Origin: Rubritepida flocculans DSM 14296
Lineage (GTDB): Bacteria; Pseudomonadota; Alphaproteobacteria; Acetobacterales; Acetobacteraceae
Reading direction: 5' to 3'
Assembly (NCBI RefSeq): GCF_000425365.1
Contig: NZ_AUDH01000002.1
Location: forward strand, 62,001-126,000
Length of the DNA stretch: 64,000 bases
Below, piece after piece: positions 34,861 to 43,492 of the stretch. A program made the position numbers and the translations under genes. The notes under the pieces are model-generated. The model was not told the DNA's origin. It was given only the letters and a program-made list of their open reading frames with translations, and did no database searches. Positions within the stretch are counted from its first letter, which is position 1. The number at the start of each line of letters is the position of its first letter.

Positions 34861-35991
34861 CTATCGCCGGCGGTGGCGGTTGAACTCCGCCTCCAGCCCC
34901 GCGCTGTATTTGGACATGGCGAAGCAGAAAATGAAGTAGATGATCCCGAGCACGACGTAAACTTCCACCCCGAACCCCTGCCACTGGGGCTCAATGATGG
35001 CGGTCTTGCCCGCCGTCAGCAGGTCGAAGATGCCGATGATGAGCACCAGCGAGGTGTCCTTGAAGAAGCCGATGAAGGTGTTGACCAGCGGCGGGATGAC
35101 GAGGCGCAGCGCCTGCGGCAGCACGATCAGCAGCGTCTTCTTCCAGTAGGAGAGGCCGAGCGCGTCGGCCGCCTCGTACTGGCCCTTGGGCAGGGCCTGC
35201 AGCCCGCCGCGCACCACCTCGGCCAGATAGGCGCCGGCGAAGAGGATGATGGCGATCTGCGCGCGCAGCAGCTTGTCGATGTTCATGCCCTCGGGCAGGA
35301 AGAGGGGGAACATCACGCTCGCCATGAAGAGCAGCGAGATCAGCGGCACGCCGCGGATCAGCTCCACGTAGAGGACGCAGATCGCCTTGATCGCCGGCAG
35401 CTTCGACCGGCGGCCCAGCGCCACCAGGATGGCCAGCGGAAAGGCGAAGGCGAGCCCGAAGGTGGCGAGGATGAGCGTGATGGGCAGCCCGCCCCAGCGC
35501 TCCTGCGGCACATAGGTGAGCCCGAAGACGCCGCCCCACATCAGCACCCCGATCAGGCTGAGGGTGACGAGCCAGATCGGCACGATGCGCCAGTTCCAGA
35601 ACCGGCGCATCGCCGAGACGATGTAGAGCCCCACGAACAGCGCGCAGACCAGCATGGGCCGCCAGTGCTCGTCGAAGGGGTAGGTGCCGAAGAGGATGAA
35701 GCGGTGCTTCTCCGTGATCACCGCCCAGCAGGCCCCGCCCGGGTTGTTGCGGCAGGAACTGGTGTCGGGCAGCCCGTTCGCGCCGGTGGGCACGGACCAG
35801 ATGGCGTTGACGAAGGCCCAGTCCACGAAGCCGAGCGCGTAGCGGATCAGCAGATAGGCCAGCGCGAGCGTGACGGCGGTGGACCACCAGGAGGAGAACA
35901 GGTTCTCGCGCAGCCAGGCCAGGGGGCCGGTCATGCGCACCGGGGGCTGGCGGGAGGCGGGCAGGGCGGCAGGGGCGGCGATGTCGCTCAT
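34861..35991 (-). CDS. aapM: General L-amino acid ABC transporter permease AapM
   Basis: A 376-residue inner-membrane permease. It has an N-terminal helix, a long periplasmic insertion with two cysteines ([14 protein letters not shown]), further helices and the permease core. The EAA loop [22 protein letters not shown] (core [16 protein letters not shown]) contacts AapP. The C-terminus ends in the basic EFNRHRRR. The order and size fit AapM, the longer-insert partner of AapQ. It starts 10 bases after aapQ ends and belongs to the same operon. Confidence 0.93.
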   Translation of the reverse strand: MSDIAAPAALPASRQPPVRMTGPLAWLRENLFSSWWSTAVTLALAYLLIRYALGFVDWAFVNAIWSVPTGANGLPDTSSCRNNPGGACWAVITEKHRFILFGTYPFDEHWRPMLVCALFVGLYIVSAMRRFWNWRIVPIWLVTLSLIGVLMWGGVFGLTYVPQERWGGLPITLILATFGLAFAFPLAILVALGRRSKLPAIKAICVLYVELIRGVPLISLLFMASVMFPLFLPEGMNIDKLLRAQIAIILFAGAYLAEVVRGGLQALPKGQYEAADALGLSYWKKTLLIVLPQALRLVIPPLVNTFIGFFKDTSLVLIIGIFDLLTAGKTAIIEPQWQGFGVEVYVVLGIIYFIFCFAMSKYSAGLEAEFNRHRRR

Positions 35992-36001
35992 GGGGCTCTC
36001 C

Positions 36002-37204
36002 TCACCGTTCCACCAGCGCGATCTTCGCGTTGTACCAGTTCATGAACAGGCTGATGCTGAGGCTGATCGTCAGATAGACCAGCATGATGATCGCGATGCC
36101 CTCGATGGCCTGGCCGGTCTGGTTCAGCGTGGTGTTGGCGATGCTCACGATGTCCTGGTAGCCGATGGCGACGGCGAGCGAGCTGTTCTTCGTGATGTTG
36201 AGGAACTGCGAGGTCATCGGCGGGATGATGACGCGCAGCGCCTGCGGCAGCACGACGAGGTTCATCACCCGCCCGCGCGGCAGCCCCAGCGCCTGGGCCG
36301 CCTCCCACTGCCCCTGGTGCACGGAGAGGATGCCCGCGCGCACGATCTCGGCGATGAAGCCCGCGGTGTAGAGGGTGAGGCCGAGCAGCAGCGCGAAGAA
36401 CTCCGGGCTCACGTCCACGCCGCCGCGGAAGTTGAAGCCGCGCAGCACCGGCACGTCCGGCGTGAAGGGCGCGCCCATCGCGGCCCACACGGCCAGCGGC
36501 GCGCCCAGCATGGCCAGCAGCGCGAAGGGCCAGACGCGGCGCGGCGCGCCGTCGCGCATCTGCCGCGCGCGCATCGCCCGGCGGTAGAGCAGCGTGGCGA
36601 CCACGCCCAGCGCGAAGGCGAGCAGCGCCCAGGAATGCGCGGCCTCCCACACGAAGAAGGGCAGCTTGAGCCCGCGGTTGGAGAGATAGACGCCCTCGAT
36701 CGGGTTCAGCGCCTGGCGCGGCCCCGGCAGCCCCTGCAGCAGCGCGTACCAGAACAGAAGCTGCAGCAGCAGCGGCAGGTCGCGCACGACCTCGACGTAC
36801 CAGTAGGCGAGCTTCGCCACGAGCCAGTTGCGCGAAAGCCGCGCGATGCCGAGGAAGGTGCCCAGGATGGTGGCCAGCACGATGCCCACCACCGCCACCT
36901 TCAGCGTGTTCAGCACGCCCACGGTCAGGGCGCGCAGATAGGTCATGGAGGGGTCGTAGGGGATCAGGCTCTCGGCGATGGGCAGCCCCGCCTCGCGGCC
37001 CAGGAAGTCGAAGCCCGTGGCGATGCGGCGCACCTCGAGGTTGTGCACCGTGTTCGACCACAGCCAGTAGATGGCCCCGCCCACCAGCCCCACCACCAGC
37101 ACCTGCCAGAACAGGTTGCGCACGCGCTCGTCGGCCCAGGAGAGGCGGAGGGGGCGACGCGGCGCCTGCCGCGCGTAGCGCGGGTCTTCGGGTGCGGATG
37201 ACAT
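36002..37204 (-). CDS. aapQ: General L-amino acid ABC transporter permease AapQ
   Basis: A 400-residue inner-membrane permease. Following a polar N-terminus (residues 1-25), it has a first helix near residue 30, a periplasmic segment with FDFLGREAGLPI, and the HisMQ-type core. The EAA loop is EAAQALGLPRGRVMNLVVLPQA (core ALGLPRGRVMNLVVLPQA). The segment ITKNSSLAVAIGYQDIVSI is typical of AapQ/BztB proteins. It forms the channel with AapM. It follows aapJ after a 98-base gap that contains a strong hairpin. Confidence 0.93.
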   Translation of the reverse strand: MSSAPEDPRYARQAPRRPLRLSWADERVRNLFWQVLVVGLVGGAIYWLWSNTVHNLEVRRIATGFDFLGREAGLPIAESLIPYDPSMTYLRALTVGVLNTLKVAVVGIVLATILGTFLGIARLSRNWLVAKLAYWYVEVVRDLPLLLQLLFWYALLQGLPGPRQALNPIEGVYLSNRGLKLPFFVWEAAHSWALLAFALGVVATLLYRRAMRARQMRDGAPRRVWPFALLAMLGAPLAVWAAMGAPFTPDVPVLRGFNFRGGVDVSPEFFALLLGLTLYTAGFIAEIVRAGILSVHQGQWEAAQALGLPRGRVMNLVVLPQALRVIIPPMTSQFLNITKNSSLAVAIGYQDIVSIANTTLNQTGQAIEGIAIIMLVYLTISLSISLFMNWYNAKIALVER

Positions 37205-37263
37205 GCTCTGCCTGTCCCTGTCAGCGAAGCCGCGGGCGGCGTTCCGCCTCGCGGGAAGAAACG

Positions 37264-37291
37264 CCGGGCGGGGCGCGCGGGCCCCGCCCGG
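37264..37291 (-). promoter_or_regulatory. Hairpin between aapJ and aapQ
   Basis: Perfect 11-bp arms (CCGGGCGGGGC 37264-37274 and GCCCCGCCCGG 37281-37291) with a six-base loop lie 12 bases downstream of the aapJ stop. No T run follows. Such structures after binding-protein genes usually protect the upstream message or partly stop transcription, so that the receptor outnumbers the membrane subunits. The structure is seen; the role is inferred from the position. Confidence 0.6.
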
Positions 37292-37302
37292 TCAGGCGCT
37301 TC

Positions 37303-38370
37303 TCACCGGAAGGGCGGCGAGTACTGCAGCCCGCCGGGCTGCGTCCACAGCGCGTTGCGGCCGCGCTGCAGGCCGATCGGCGTCAGGTTGCGGTCGAAGA
37401 TCTCCGCGTAGTTGCCGAGGCCGCGGATGATGTTGGCCATCCAGGCATTGTCCACCCCCAGCATCCGCCCGAGATCGCCGGTGCGGCCGAGCAGGCGCTG
37501 CACCTCGGGGCGCGGGTCGTTCGCCAGCGCCTGCTGCACGTTCTGCGAAGTGATGCCGAACTCCTCCGCCGTCAGCAGGCCGAAGTGGATCCAGCGCAGC
37601 AGGTCGGCGAAGCGCTGGTCGCCGTGGCGCACGAGCGGGCCGAGCGGCTCCTTGCTGATCACGTCGGGCAGGATCACGTGGTCGTTGGGGTTGGACTGCA
37701 CGGCGCGGATGGCCGCAAGGCCCGAGACGTCGGTGGTGTAGGCGTCGCAGCGGCCGGCGTTGTAGGCGGCGATGTTGTCCTCCAGCCGCTCGATCACGAC
37801 GGGGCGGATGTTGATGCGGTTGCCGCGCGCCCAGTCGGCCAGGTTCTGCTCGGTGGTGGTGCCGGGCTGCACGCAGATGGTCGCGCCGTCGAGCTGGCGG
37901 GCGTTCTGCACGCCGAGCGAGCGCTTCACCATGAAGCCCTGCCCGTCGTAGAAGTTGATGCCCGTGAAGTCGAAGCCGAGCGAGGTATCGCGCGAGAAGG
38001 TCCAGGTGGTGTTGCGGCTGAGCATGTCCACCTCGCCCGACTGCAGCGCGGTGAAGCGCACCTGGGCGGTGGTGGGCACGAAGCGCACGCGGTTCGCGTC
38101 GTTGAACAGCGCGATGGCCACGGCGCGGCAGTAGTCCACGTCGAAGCCGCGCCAGACGCCCTGGCTGTCGGGCAGGGCGAAGCCCGCAAGCCCCGTGTTC
38201 ACGCCGCAGATCAGCGTGCCGCGCGCGCGGATGGCGTCGAGCGTGTTGGCGGGCGCGGCGGCGGCCGGCGCCTGGGCCGGGGCCGGGGCCTGGGCCGCGG
38301 CCGGCAGCGCCGTGGCCAGCCCGAGTGCGACCGCCGTGGCGGCGGTCAGATGACGCAGGATGGGTTGCAT
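37303..38370 (-). CDS. aapJ: General L-amino acid-binding periplasmic protein AapJ
   Basis: A 355-residue receptor that binds a broad set of L-amino acids for AapQMP. The signal peptide ends LPAAAQA and is followed by an Ala/Pro-rich linker. The SBP family 3 domain has GTLICGVNTGLAGFALPD, GFDVDYCRAVAIALF, a central QLDGATICVQPGTTTEQNL block (core ATICVQPGTTTEQNL) and a C-terminal NRNLTPIGLQRGRNALW. It is the first gene of the operon, divergent from an ornithine cyclodeaminase-family gene 111 bases away. Confidence 0.94.
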   Translation of the reverse strand: MQPILRHLTAATAVALGLATALPAAAQAPAPAQAPAAAAPANTLDAIRARGTLICGVNTGLAGFALPDSQGVWRGFDVDYCRAVAIALFNDANRVRFVPTTAQVRFTALQSGEVDMLSRNTTWTFSRDTSLGFDFTGINFYDGQGFMVKRSLGVQNARQLDGATICVQPGTTTEQNLADWARGNRINIRPVVIERLEDNIAAYNAGRCDAYTTDVSGLAAIRAVQSNPNDHVILPDVISKEPLGPLVRHGDQRFADLLRWIHFGLLTAEEFGITSQNVQQALANDPRPEVQRLLGRTGDLGRMLGVDNAWMANIIRGLGNYAEIFDRNLTPIGLQRGRNALWTQPGGLQYSPPFR

Positions 38371-38451
38371 TCGCGAAACTCCCTCGAACCTCCGGCACGC
38401 TGGATCGCGCCGCCTTCTCGTTCACCGGGCGATGCTGCGCTATCGGAGGCG

Positions 38452-38465
38452 CGCGATCAATCGCG
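38452..38465. promoter_or_regulatory. Palindrome upstream of the ornithine cyclodeaminase-family gene
   Basis: CGCGAT and ATCGCG around a two-base centre lie 17 bases before ATG 38482, inside the divergent aapJ/OCD promoter region. It could be an operator that links amino-acid uptake with the enzyme gene. In DNA this GC-rich a 12-base palindrome can also arise by chance. No regulator is adjacent on that side. Confidence 0.3.
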
Positions 38466-38481
38466 GCGTGGGAGATGACAG

Positions 38482-39393
38482 ATGCGTCAGATGGACCGGC
38501 GGGCCGTGGCGGCCGCCCTGCCCTGGGGGCGGCTCGTCGAGGCGCTGCGCGCCGTCTTCGCCGAGGGCTGCGAGGCGCCGCTGCGCCACCGCCACCCGCT
38601 GCCCGAGGGCGGCACGCTGCTGCTCATGCCCGCCATCGGCCTCGGCCATTCGGGCGTGAAGATCGTGCATGTGGCGCCCGGCAACGCCGCGCGCGGCCTG
38701 CCCGCCGTGCATGCGGAATACCTGCTCTCGGACGCGGTGACGGGCGCGCCGGTCGCGCTGCTCGACGGCGGCGAGCTGACCGATCGGCGCACCGCCGCCG
38801 CCTCGGTGCTCGCCGCGCGCTTCCTCGCGCGGCCCGATTCGCGCCGCCACCTGGTGCTCGGCGCCGGCAGGGTGGCCGCGGCGCTCGCCGAGGCCTTCCA
38901 CGACGCCTATGGCATGGAGGAGACGGCGATCTGGGCCCGCCGGCCGGAGCAGGCCGAGGCCCTGGCCGCGCGCCTCTGCGCCCATGGCCTCAACGCCCGC
39001 CCGCTGCGCGAGATCGCCCTCGAGGGCTATGACGTGATCAGCGCCGCCACCCTCGCCACCGAGCCGCTGATCCGCGGTGCGGCGCTGCGGCCGGGCCAGC
39101 ACCTCGACCTGGTGGGCGCCTACCGCCCCGACATGCGCGAGGCCGATGCCGCGGCCCTCGCGCGCGCGCTCTGCGTGGTGGACACGCGCGCGGGCGGCCT
39201 CGCGGAAGCCGGCGACGTGGTGCAGGCCATCGCCGAGGGCGCGATCACCCAGGCCCATATCGCGGCGGAGCTCGCGGATCTCTGCCGCGGCGCGCATCCC
39301 GGCCGCACCGATCCGGCGCAGATCACCCTGTTCAAGTCGGTGGGCTGGGCGGGGGAGGATCTGGCGGCGGCGCTGCTCGCCACGCGCGGCTGA
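38482..39393 (+). CDS. Ornithine cyclodeaminase/mu-crystallin family protein
   Basis: A 303-residue NAD(P)-dependent enzyme. The N-terminal part has the substrate-side residues (LLLMPAIGLGHSGVKIVHV) and TDRRTAAASVLAARFLAR, with the conserved Arg-Thr-Ala-Ala. A Rossmann domain follows from HLVLGAGRVA, with DLVGAYRPDMRE and ITLFKSVGWAGEDLA near the end. Members include ornithine cyclodeaminase, alanine and lysine dehydrogenases and proline-forming reductases, so the substrate is open. Divergence from aapJ suggests an amino acid imported by the Aap system. Confidence 0.88.
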   Translation: MRQMDRRAVAAALPWGRLVEALRAVFAEGCEAPLRHRHPLPEGGTLLLMPAIGLGHSGVKIVHVAPGNAARGLPAVHAEYLLSDAVTGAPVALLDGGELTDRRTAAASVLAARFLARPDSRRHLVLGAGRVAAALAEAFHDAYGMEETAIWARRPEQAEALAARLCAHGLNARPLREIALEGYDVISAATLATEPLIRGAALRPGQHLDLVGAYRPDMREADAAALARALCVVDTRAGGLAEAGDVVQAIAEGAITQAHIAAELADLCRGAHPGRTDPAQITLFKSVGWAGEDLAAALLATRG

Positions 39394-39399
39394 TCTCAG

Positions 39400-39423
39400 C
39401 GGCAGGTCATGCCGGCCGCATCA
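39400..39423 (-). repeat. Stop-codon-linked intergenic repeat, short copy E
   Basis: On the minus strand it reads TGATGCGGCCGGCATGACC, then TGCCG. It starts at the MarR gene stop codon and matches TGATACGGCCGGCATGACA of copy C with one difference in the first 18 bases. It fills the 27-base gap between convergent genes and is cut off after about 24 bases. Because it is so short, membership of the family is less certain than for the long copies. Confidence 0.45.
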
Positions 39424-39912
39424 CCCGCCCTCCCCCGCGAGACGCTGCAGAAGAGCGAGGAGCTGCCGCCGGTCGGCCGGGGAGAGGGGGGCCAGCAGCG
39501 CCTCATTGGCACGCCGCCCCGCCTCCTCGGCGGCGCGGAGCACCTGCGCCCCACGCGCGGTGATGGTCAGCACCCGCGCGCGACGGTCCAGGGGGTCACG
39601 CGCGCCGTGGACGAGGCCGCGCGCCTCGAGCCGCCGCACCACGCCCTGCACCGTCGCGGAATCCATGGCCGCGAGCCGGCCGAGGAGATTCTGCGTGACG
39701 CGCCCGCGCTCGGCGATGCGCAGCAGGGCGGCGAATTGCGGCCCGGTCAGGCCGAGCCCGGCGGCGCATTCCTGGAACACGGCCTGGTAGCGCTGATGCG
39801 CCCGGCGCAGCAGATGCCCGGCGGAGGAATCGAGCGCGTAGCCGGCCTCATCGCAGGCCGCGCCGCGAGGCGCCCGGGCGAGAACCGCCCCGGCCGGCCC
39901 CTCATCCCTCAC
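39421..39912 (-). CDS. MarR family transcriptional regulator
   Basis: A 163-residue regulator. GTG 39912 is chosen because AGGAG lies seven bases upstream and the size then fits the family. A longer frame to 40029 has an atypical Arg/Ser-rich N-terminus. The winged helix covers LTGPQFAALLRIAERGRVTQ (core TGPQFAALLRIAERG), the recognition helix NLLGRLAAMDSATVQGVVRRL, quoted as MDSATVQGVVRRLEARGLV, and the wing RDPLDRRARVLTIT. It is divergent from the TRAP receptor gene 172 bases away, so control of that operon is plausible. Confidence 0.88.
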   Translation of the reverse strand: MRDEGPAGAVLARAPRGAACDEAGYALDSSAGHLLRRAHQRYQAVFQECAAGLGLTGPQFAALLRIAERGRVTQNLLGRLAAMDSATVQGVVRRLEARGLVHGARDPLDRRARVLTITARGAQVLRAAEEAGRRANEALLAPLSPADRRQLLALLQRLAGEGG

Positions 39913-40084
39913 GGCAGGCTCCTGGCATGGGATCGGTTTGACACGGCCGCGCCGTGAGTCAAGGAAACTCGCGCTGCGGGGCGCGGAATCCCGAAGACGA
40001 CGGGACGCTGTTGCAACCCGGCCATGCATTCGTTAATCGCGATGCTGGACGGCCTGAATGGGCTTCCTGCTGCAGGGAGGAATC

Positions 40085-41221
40085 ATGACCGACACTTCCA
40101 CCGCCCCGGCCCGCCGCGGCCTTCTCAAGGCCGGGGCCGTCGCCGCCGGCGCGGCCGTGCTGGCCACGCCCCAGGTCAGCCGCGCGCAGACGGTGACGCT
40201 GCGCTTCCAGTCCACCTGGCCGCAGCGCGACATCTTCCATGAATTCGCCGGCGACTATGTGAGCCGCGTCAACAGCATGGCGGGCGGCCGCCTGCGGCTC
40301 GAGCTTCTCGCCGCGGGCGCCGTGGTGGGCGCCTTCCAGCTTCTCGATGCGGTGCATGCGGGAACGCTGGACGGCGGGCATGGCGTCTCCGCCTACTGGT
40401 TCGGCCGCAACCGCGCCTTCAGCCTGTTCGGCACCACCCCGCCCTGGTTCGGCGACGCCAATCAGTTCCTCGGCTGGTTCTACTACGGCGGCGGCCAGGC
40501 GCTCTACCGCGAACTGATGCACGACATCCTGCGGATGAACGTCATCGGCTTCCAGACCGGCCCGATGCCGACGCAGCCGCTCGGCTGGTTCCGCAACCCC
40601 ATCGAGCGGGTGGAGCAGATCCGCGGCCTGCGCTACCGCACCGTGGGCCTCGCGACCGACCTGTTCCAGGAGATGGGCGCGGCCGTGGTGGCGCTGCCGG
40701 GCGGCGAGATCGTGCCCGCGCTGGAGCGCGGCGTGATCGACGCGGCGGAGTTCAACAACCCCTCCTCCGACCGCGTGCTGGGCTTCCCGGACGTGGCGAA
40801 GAACTATTATCTCCAGTCCTACCACCAGGCGGTGGAGACCTTCGAGGTGCTGTTCAACCGCCAGCGCTTCGAGGGCCTGCCGGCGGAGCTGCAGGCGGTG
40901 ATCCGCCACGCGGCCGAGGCCTCCTCGGCCGACATGTCCTGGAAGCTGCAGGACCGCTACTCGGCCGACCTGCTGGCGATGCAGCAGCAGCAGGGCGTGA
41001 ACGTCCGCACCACGCCGACGGCGATCCTGGATGCGCAGCTCGCCGCCTGGGACCGCGTGATCGCGCGGCTGGAGGCCGACAACTCCAGCCCCGCCGCCGG
41101 CCCCTTCTTCAAGAAGGTGTGCGACAGCCAGCGCGAGTGGTGCCGCCGCGTGGGCAACTTCTTCCTGCGCTACGAGGTCAGCCCCGTGCGCAGCTTCAAC
41201 CACTTCTTCGCGCGCCGCTGA
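40085..41221 (+). CDS. TRAP transporter substrate-binding protein (TakP/DctP-like)
   Basis: A 378-residue periplasmic receptor with a twin-arginine leader (ARRGLLKAGAVAAGAAVLA). The fold matches the 2-oxo/monocarboxylate TRAP receptors such as TakP: TLRFQSTWPQRDIFHEFA, GGEIVPALERGVIDAAEFN (core PALERGVIDAAEFNNPSSD), and a glycine-rich WFYYGGGQALY. A strong ribosome site (GGGAGGAATC) precedes ATG 40085. It is first in an operon with small and large TRAP membrane subunits, downstream of a divergent MarR gene. The ligand is probably a monocarboxylate or 2-oxoacid (family-based). Confidence 0.92.
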   Translation: MTDTSTAPARRGLLKAGAVAAGAAVLATPQVSRAQTVTLRFQSTWPQRDIFHEFAGDYVSRVNSMAGGRLRLELLAAGAVVGAFQLLDAVHAGTLDGGHGVSAYWFGRNRAFSLFGTTPPWFGDANQFLGWFYYGGGQALYRELMHDILRMNVIGFQTGPMPTQPLGWFRNPIERVEQIRGLRYRTVGLATDLFQEMGAAVVALPGGEIVPALERGVIDAAEFNNPSSDRVLGFPDVAKNYYLQSYHQAVETFEVLFNRQRFEGLPAELQAVIRHAAEASSADMSWKLQDRYSADLLAMQQQQGVNVRTTPTAILDAQLAAWDRVIARLEADNSSPAAGPFFKKVCDSQREWCRRVGNFFLRYEVSPVRSFNHFFARR

Positions 41222-41275
41222 GGCGCGGCGCCGGCCCGCCGGCGCGCATGAACGAGCCGTGAGTTGCGTCCTGGC

Positions 41276-41318
41276 CGGCCCGGTGGCATCGCCCGAAACG
41301 GCGTTGCCCACCGGGCCG
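41276..41318 (+). promoter_or_regulatory. Inverted repeat between TRAP receptor and membrane-subunit genes
   Basis: Perfect 11-bp arms (CGGCCCGGTGG 41276-41286 and CCACCGGGCCG 41308-41318) enclose 21 bases. A second compact GC palindrome (GCGCCGGC/GCCGGCGC) lies at 41228-41245, just after the receptor stop. Both are in the 128-base gap before dctQ. They probably set a higher level of receptor than of membrane subunits, as is common for such operons. No T run is present. Confidence 0.5.
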
Positions 41319-41349
41319 AGCGCATGGGGCGGAGAGGCAGCAACGGAAC

Positions 41350-42069
41350 ATGACGGACAGCATCTTCCTCGCCGGGCTCGCGGGCCTCGTCGTCGCCGCG
41401 ATCATCGTGGGCATCGCCTTTTCCCAGGCCGGCGTCGTGCAGCGCGCCTTGCTCGGCGTGGACCGCTTCTCGACCCTGATCGGCCAGCTCTTCTCCTGGA
41501 CCATCCTGCTGCTCACGGCGGCCATCGTCTATGAGGTGTTCGCCCGCCGGTTCTTCAGCGCCCCCACCAACTGGGGCTATGACGTGCAGTACATGCTTTA
41601 CGGCACGCTCTTCATGTTCGCCGGCGCCTACACGCTCAGCCGCAACGGCCATGTCCGCGGCGACTTCCTCTACCGGATGCTGGCCCCGCGGCGGCAGGCC
41701 ATGCTGGACCTGCTGCTCTACATCCTGTTCTTCTTCCCCGCGATCTTCGCCTTCATGGTGGCCGGCTTCCACTTCTTCGAGCTGAGCTACGTGCAGAACG
41801 AGCGCAGCATGTTCAGCCCCTCGGGCCCCATCATCTGGCCCTTCAAGGGGATCATCCCGGTCGTGGGGGCCATCATGCTGCTCCAGGGCCTCGTCGAGAC
41901 GGTGCGCTGCGTGCGCTGCATCCGCGAGGGCGCCTGGCCGCAGCGCCTGCATGACGTGCAGGAGCTCGACCAGATCCTGCTCGCCGAGGCCGCCGAGCGC
42001 GACCCGGAGGAGCTGGCCCGCCTGCTCGCCGAGCAGGGCGAAGACGCCATCGTGCACAAGAACGCCTGA
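41350..42069 (+). CDS. TRAP transporter small permease subunit (DctQ-like)
   Basis: A 239-residue membrane protein with four helices. The DctQ core is visible in RFFSAPTNWGYDVQYMLYG (core NWGYDVQYMLYGTLFMFAG), LSRNGHVRGDFLYRML and the last helix around IIPVVGAIMLLQGLVE. A first hydrophobic segment at the N-terminus and a cytoplasmic, acidic C-terminal tail (LAEAAERDPEELARLL) make it longer than minimal DctQ, like the taurine/TakQ group. It pairs with the large subunit encoded 13 bases downstream. Confidence 0.9.
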   Translation: MTDSIFLAGLAGLVVAAIIVGIAFSQAGVVQRALLGVDRFSTLIGQLFSWTILLLTAAIVYEVFARRFFSAPTNWGYDVQYMLYGTLFMFAGAYTLSRNGHVRGDFLYRMLAPRRQAMLDLLLYILFFFPAIFAFMVAGFHFFELSYVQNERSMFSPSGPIIWPFKGIIPVVGAIMLLQGLVETVRCVRCIREGAWPQRLHDVQELDQILLAEAAERDPEELARLLAEQGEDAIVHKNA

Positions 42070-42082
42070 GCCCCGAACGCCC

Positions 42083-43492
42083 ATGACCGACGCCGCGCTG
42101 GGGCTCACGCAGCTCCTCCTGTTCCTCTTCTTCATCCTGCTGGGCTTTCCCATCGCCTTCACGCTCATGGCGATGGGGCTGTTCTTCGGCTACCTCGGCA
42201 TGGGCGAGCGGATCTTCGACCTGCTCATCCAGCGCACCTATGCGGTGATGTCGAGCGACGTCCTGATCAGCGTGCCGCTCTTCGTCTTCATGGGCTACAT
42301 CATCGAGCGCGCGAACATCCTCGACCGCCTGTTCCGCTCGCTGCAGATGGCTTCGGGCAACATCCCGGGCTCGCTCGCGGTCGCCACGCTCGCCACATGC
42401 GCGCTCTTCGCCACCGCGACGGGCATCGTCGGCGCGGTGGTGACGCTGATGGGGCTGCTCGCCTTCCCGGCCATGCTGCGCGCGGGCTACGACGTGAAGC
42501 TCGCGGCGGGGGTGGTGTGCGCGGGGGGCTGCCTCGGGATCCTGATCCCGCCCTCGATCATGCTCATCCTCTATGGCGCGACGGCGGGCGTCTCGGTCGT
42601 GCAGCTCTACGCGGCCGCCTTCATCCCGGGCGTCTTCCTCGCGGGGATGTATGTCGCCTACGCGATCGGCATCGCCATCATCAAGCCGGGCGTGGCGCCG
42701 CGCCTGCCGCCCGAGGCGGTGGCCGTGCCCTTCCGCGTCATCCTCTGGAACCTGCTGACGAGCTTCCTCCCGCTCGCGCTCCTCATCGCGATGGTGCTGG
42801 GCGCGATCCTCATGGGGCTCGCCACGCCGTCCGAGGCCGCGGCCATGGGCTCGCTCGGCGCGGTGCTGCTGGCCATCGCCTACCGCGCCTTCACCTTCGA
42901 GAAGCTGAAGGAAAGCGTGTTCCTCACCGCCCGCACCAGCGCGATGGTGTGCTGGCTCTTCGTCGGCAGCTACATCTTCTCCTCGGTGTTCGGCTATCTC
43001 GGCGGGCAGAGCGTGGTCGAGGAGTTCGTGAAGAGCCTGCCGCTCAACACCTTCACCTTCATGCTGCTGGCGCAGGCCATCATCTTCATCCTCGGCTGGC
43101 CGCTGGAATGGACGGAGATCATCGTGATCTTCGTGCCCATCTTCCTGCCGCTGCTCGACGATTTCGGCGTGGACCCGCTCTTCTTCGGCATCCTGATCGC
43201 GCTGAACCTGCAGACGAGCTTCCTCTCGCCGCCGGTGGCAATGGCCGCCTTCTATCTCAAGGGCGTGGCGCCCAAGCATGTGAAGCTCGAGGACATCTTC
43301 CGCGGCTGCATGCCCTTCATCTACATCGTCGTGCTCACGATGTTCCTCGTGTACATGTTCCCGGCCATGGTCACCTGGCTGCCCGAGACGCTCTATGGCG
43401 GCCAATCCGGCCCGCCGCCCGTCTCCATCGAGGCCCCGCCCGAGGGTGGCTTCCAGGAGGAGGAAATCCCGGAACTCCCGCCGCTGCGATGA
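42083..43492 (+). CDS. TRAP transporter large permease subunit (DctM-like)
   Basis: A 469-residue sodium-coupled transport subunit with about 12 helices. The DctM family blocks are clear: GFPIAFTLMAMGLFFGYLG, VPLFVFMGYIIERA, ATATGIVGAVVTLMGLLAFP, GGCLGILIPPSIMLILYG and LQTSFLSPPVAMAAFYLKG. A 35-residue Pro/Glu-rich tail follows the last helix. The stop overlaps the next gene by ATGA, so translation of the FAH/MhpD-like protein is coupled. Together with the receptor and small subunit it makes a complete TRAP system. Confidence 0.93.
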   Translation: MTDAALGLTQLLLFLFFILLGFPIAFTLMAMGLFFGYLGMGERIFDLLIQRTYAVMSSDVLISVPLFVFMGYIIERANILDRLFRSLQMASGNIPGSLAVATLATCALFATATGIVGAVVTLMGLLAFPAMLRAGYDVKLAAGVVCAGGCLGILIPPSIMLILYGATAGVSVVQLYAAAFIPGVFLAGMYVAYAIGIAIIKPGVAPRLPPEAVAVPFRVILWNLLTSFLPLALLIAMVLGAILMGLATPSEAAAMGSLGAVLLAIAYRAFTFEKLKESVFLTARTSAMVCWLFVGSYIFSSVFGYLGGQSVVEEFVKSLPLNTFTFMLLAQAIIFILGWPLEWTEIIVIFVPIFLPLLDDFGVDPLFFGILIALNLQTSFLSPPVAMAAFYLKGVAPKHVKLEDIFRGCMPFIYIVVLTMFLVYMFPAMVTWLPETLYGGQSGPPPVSIEAPPEGGFQEEEIPELPPLR

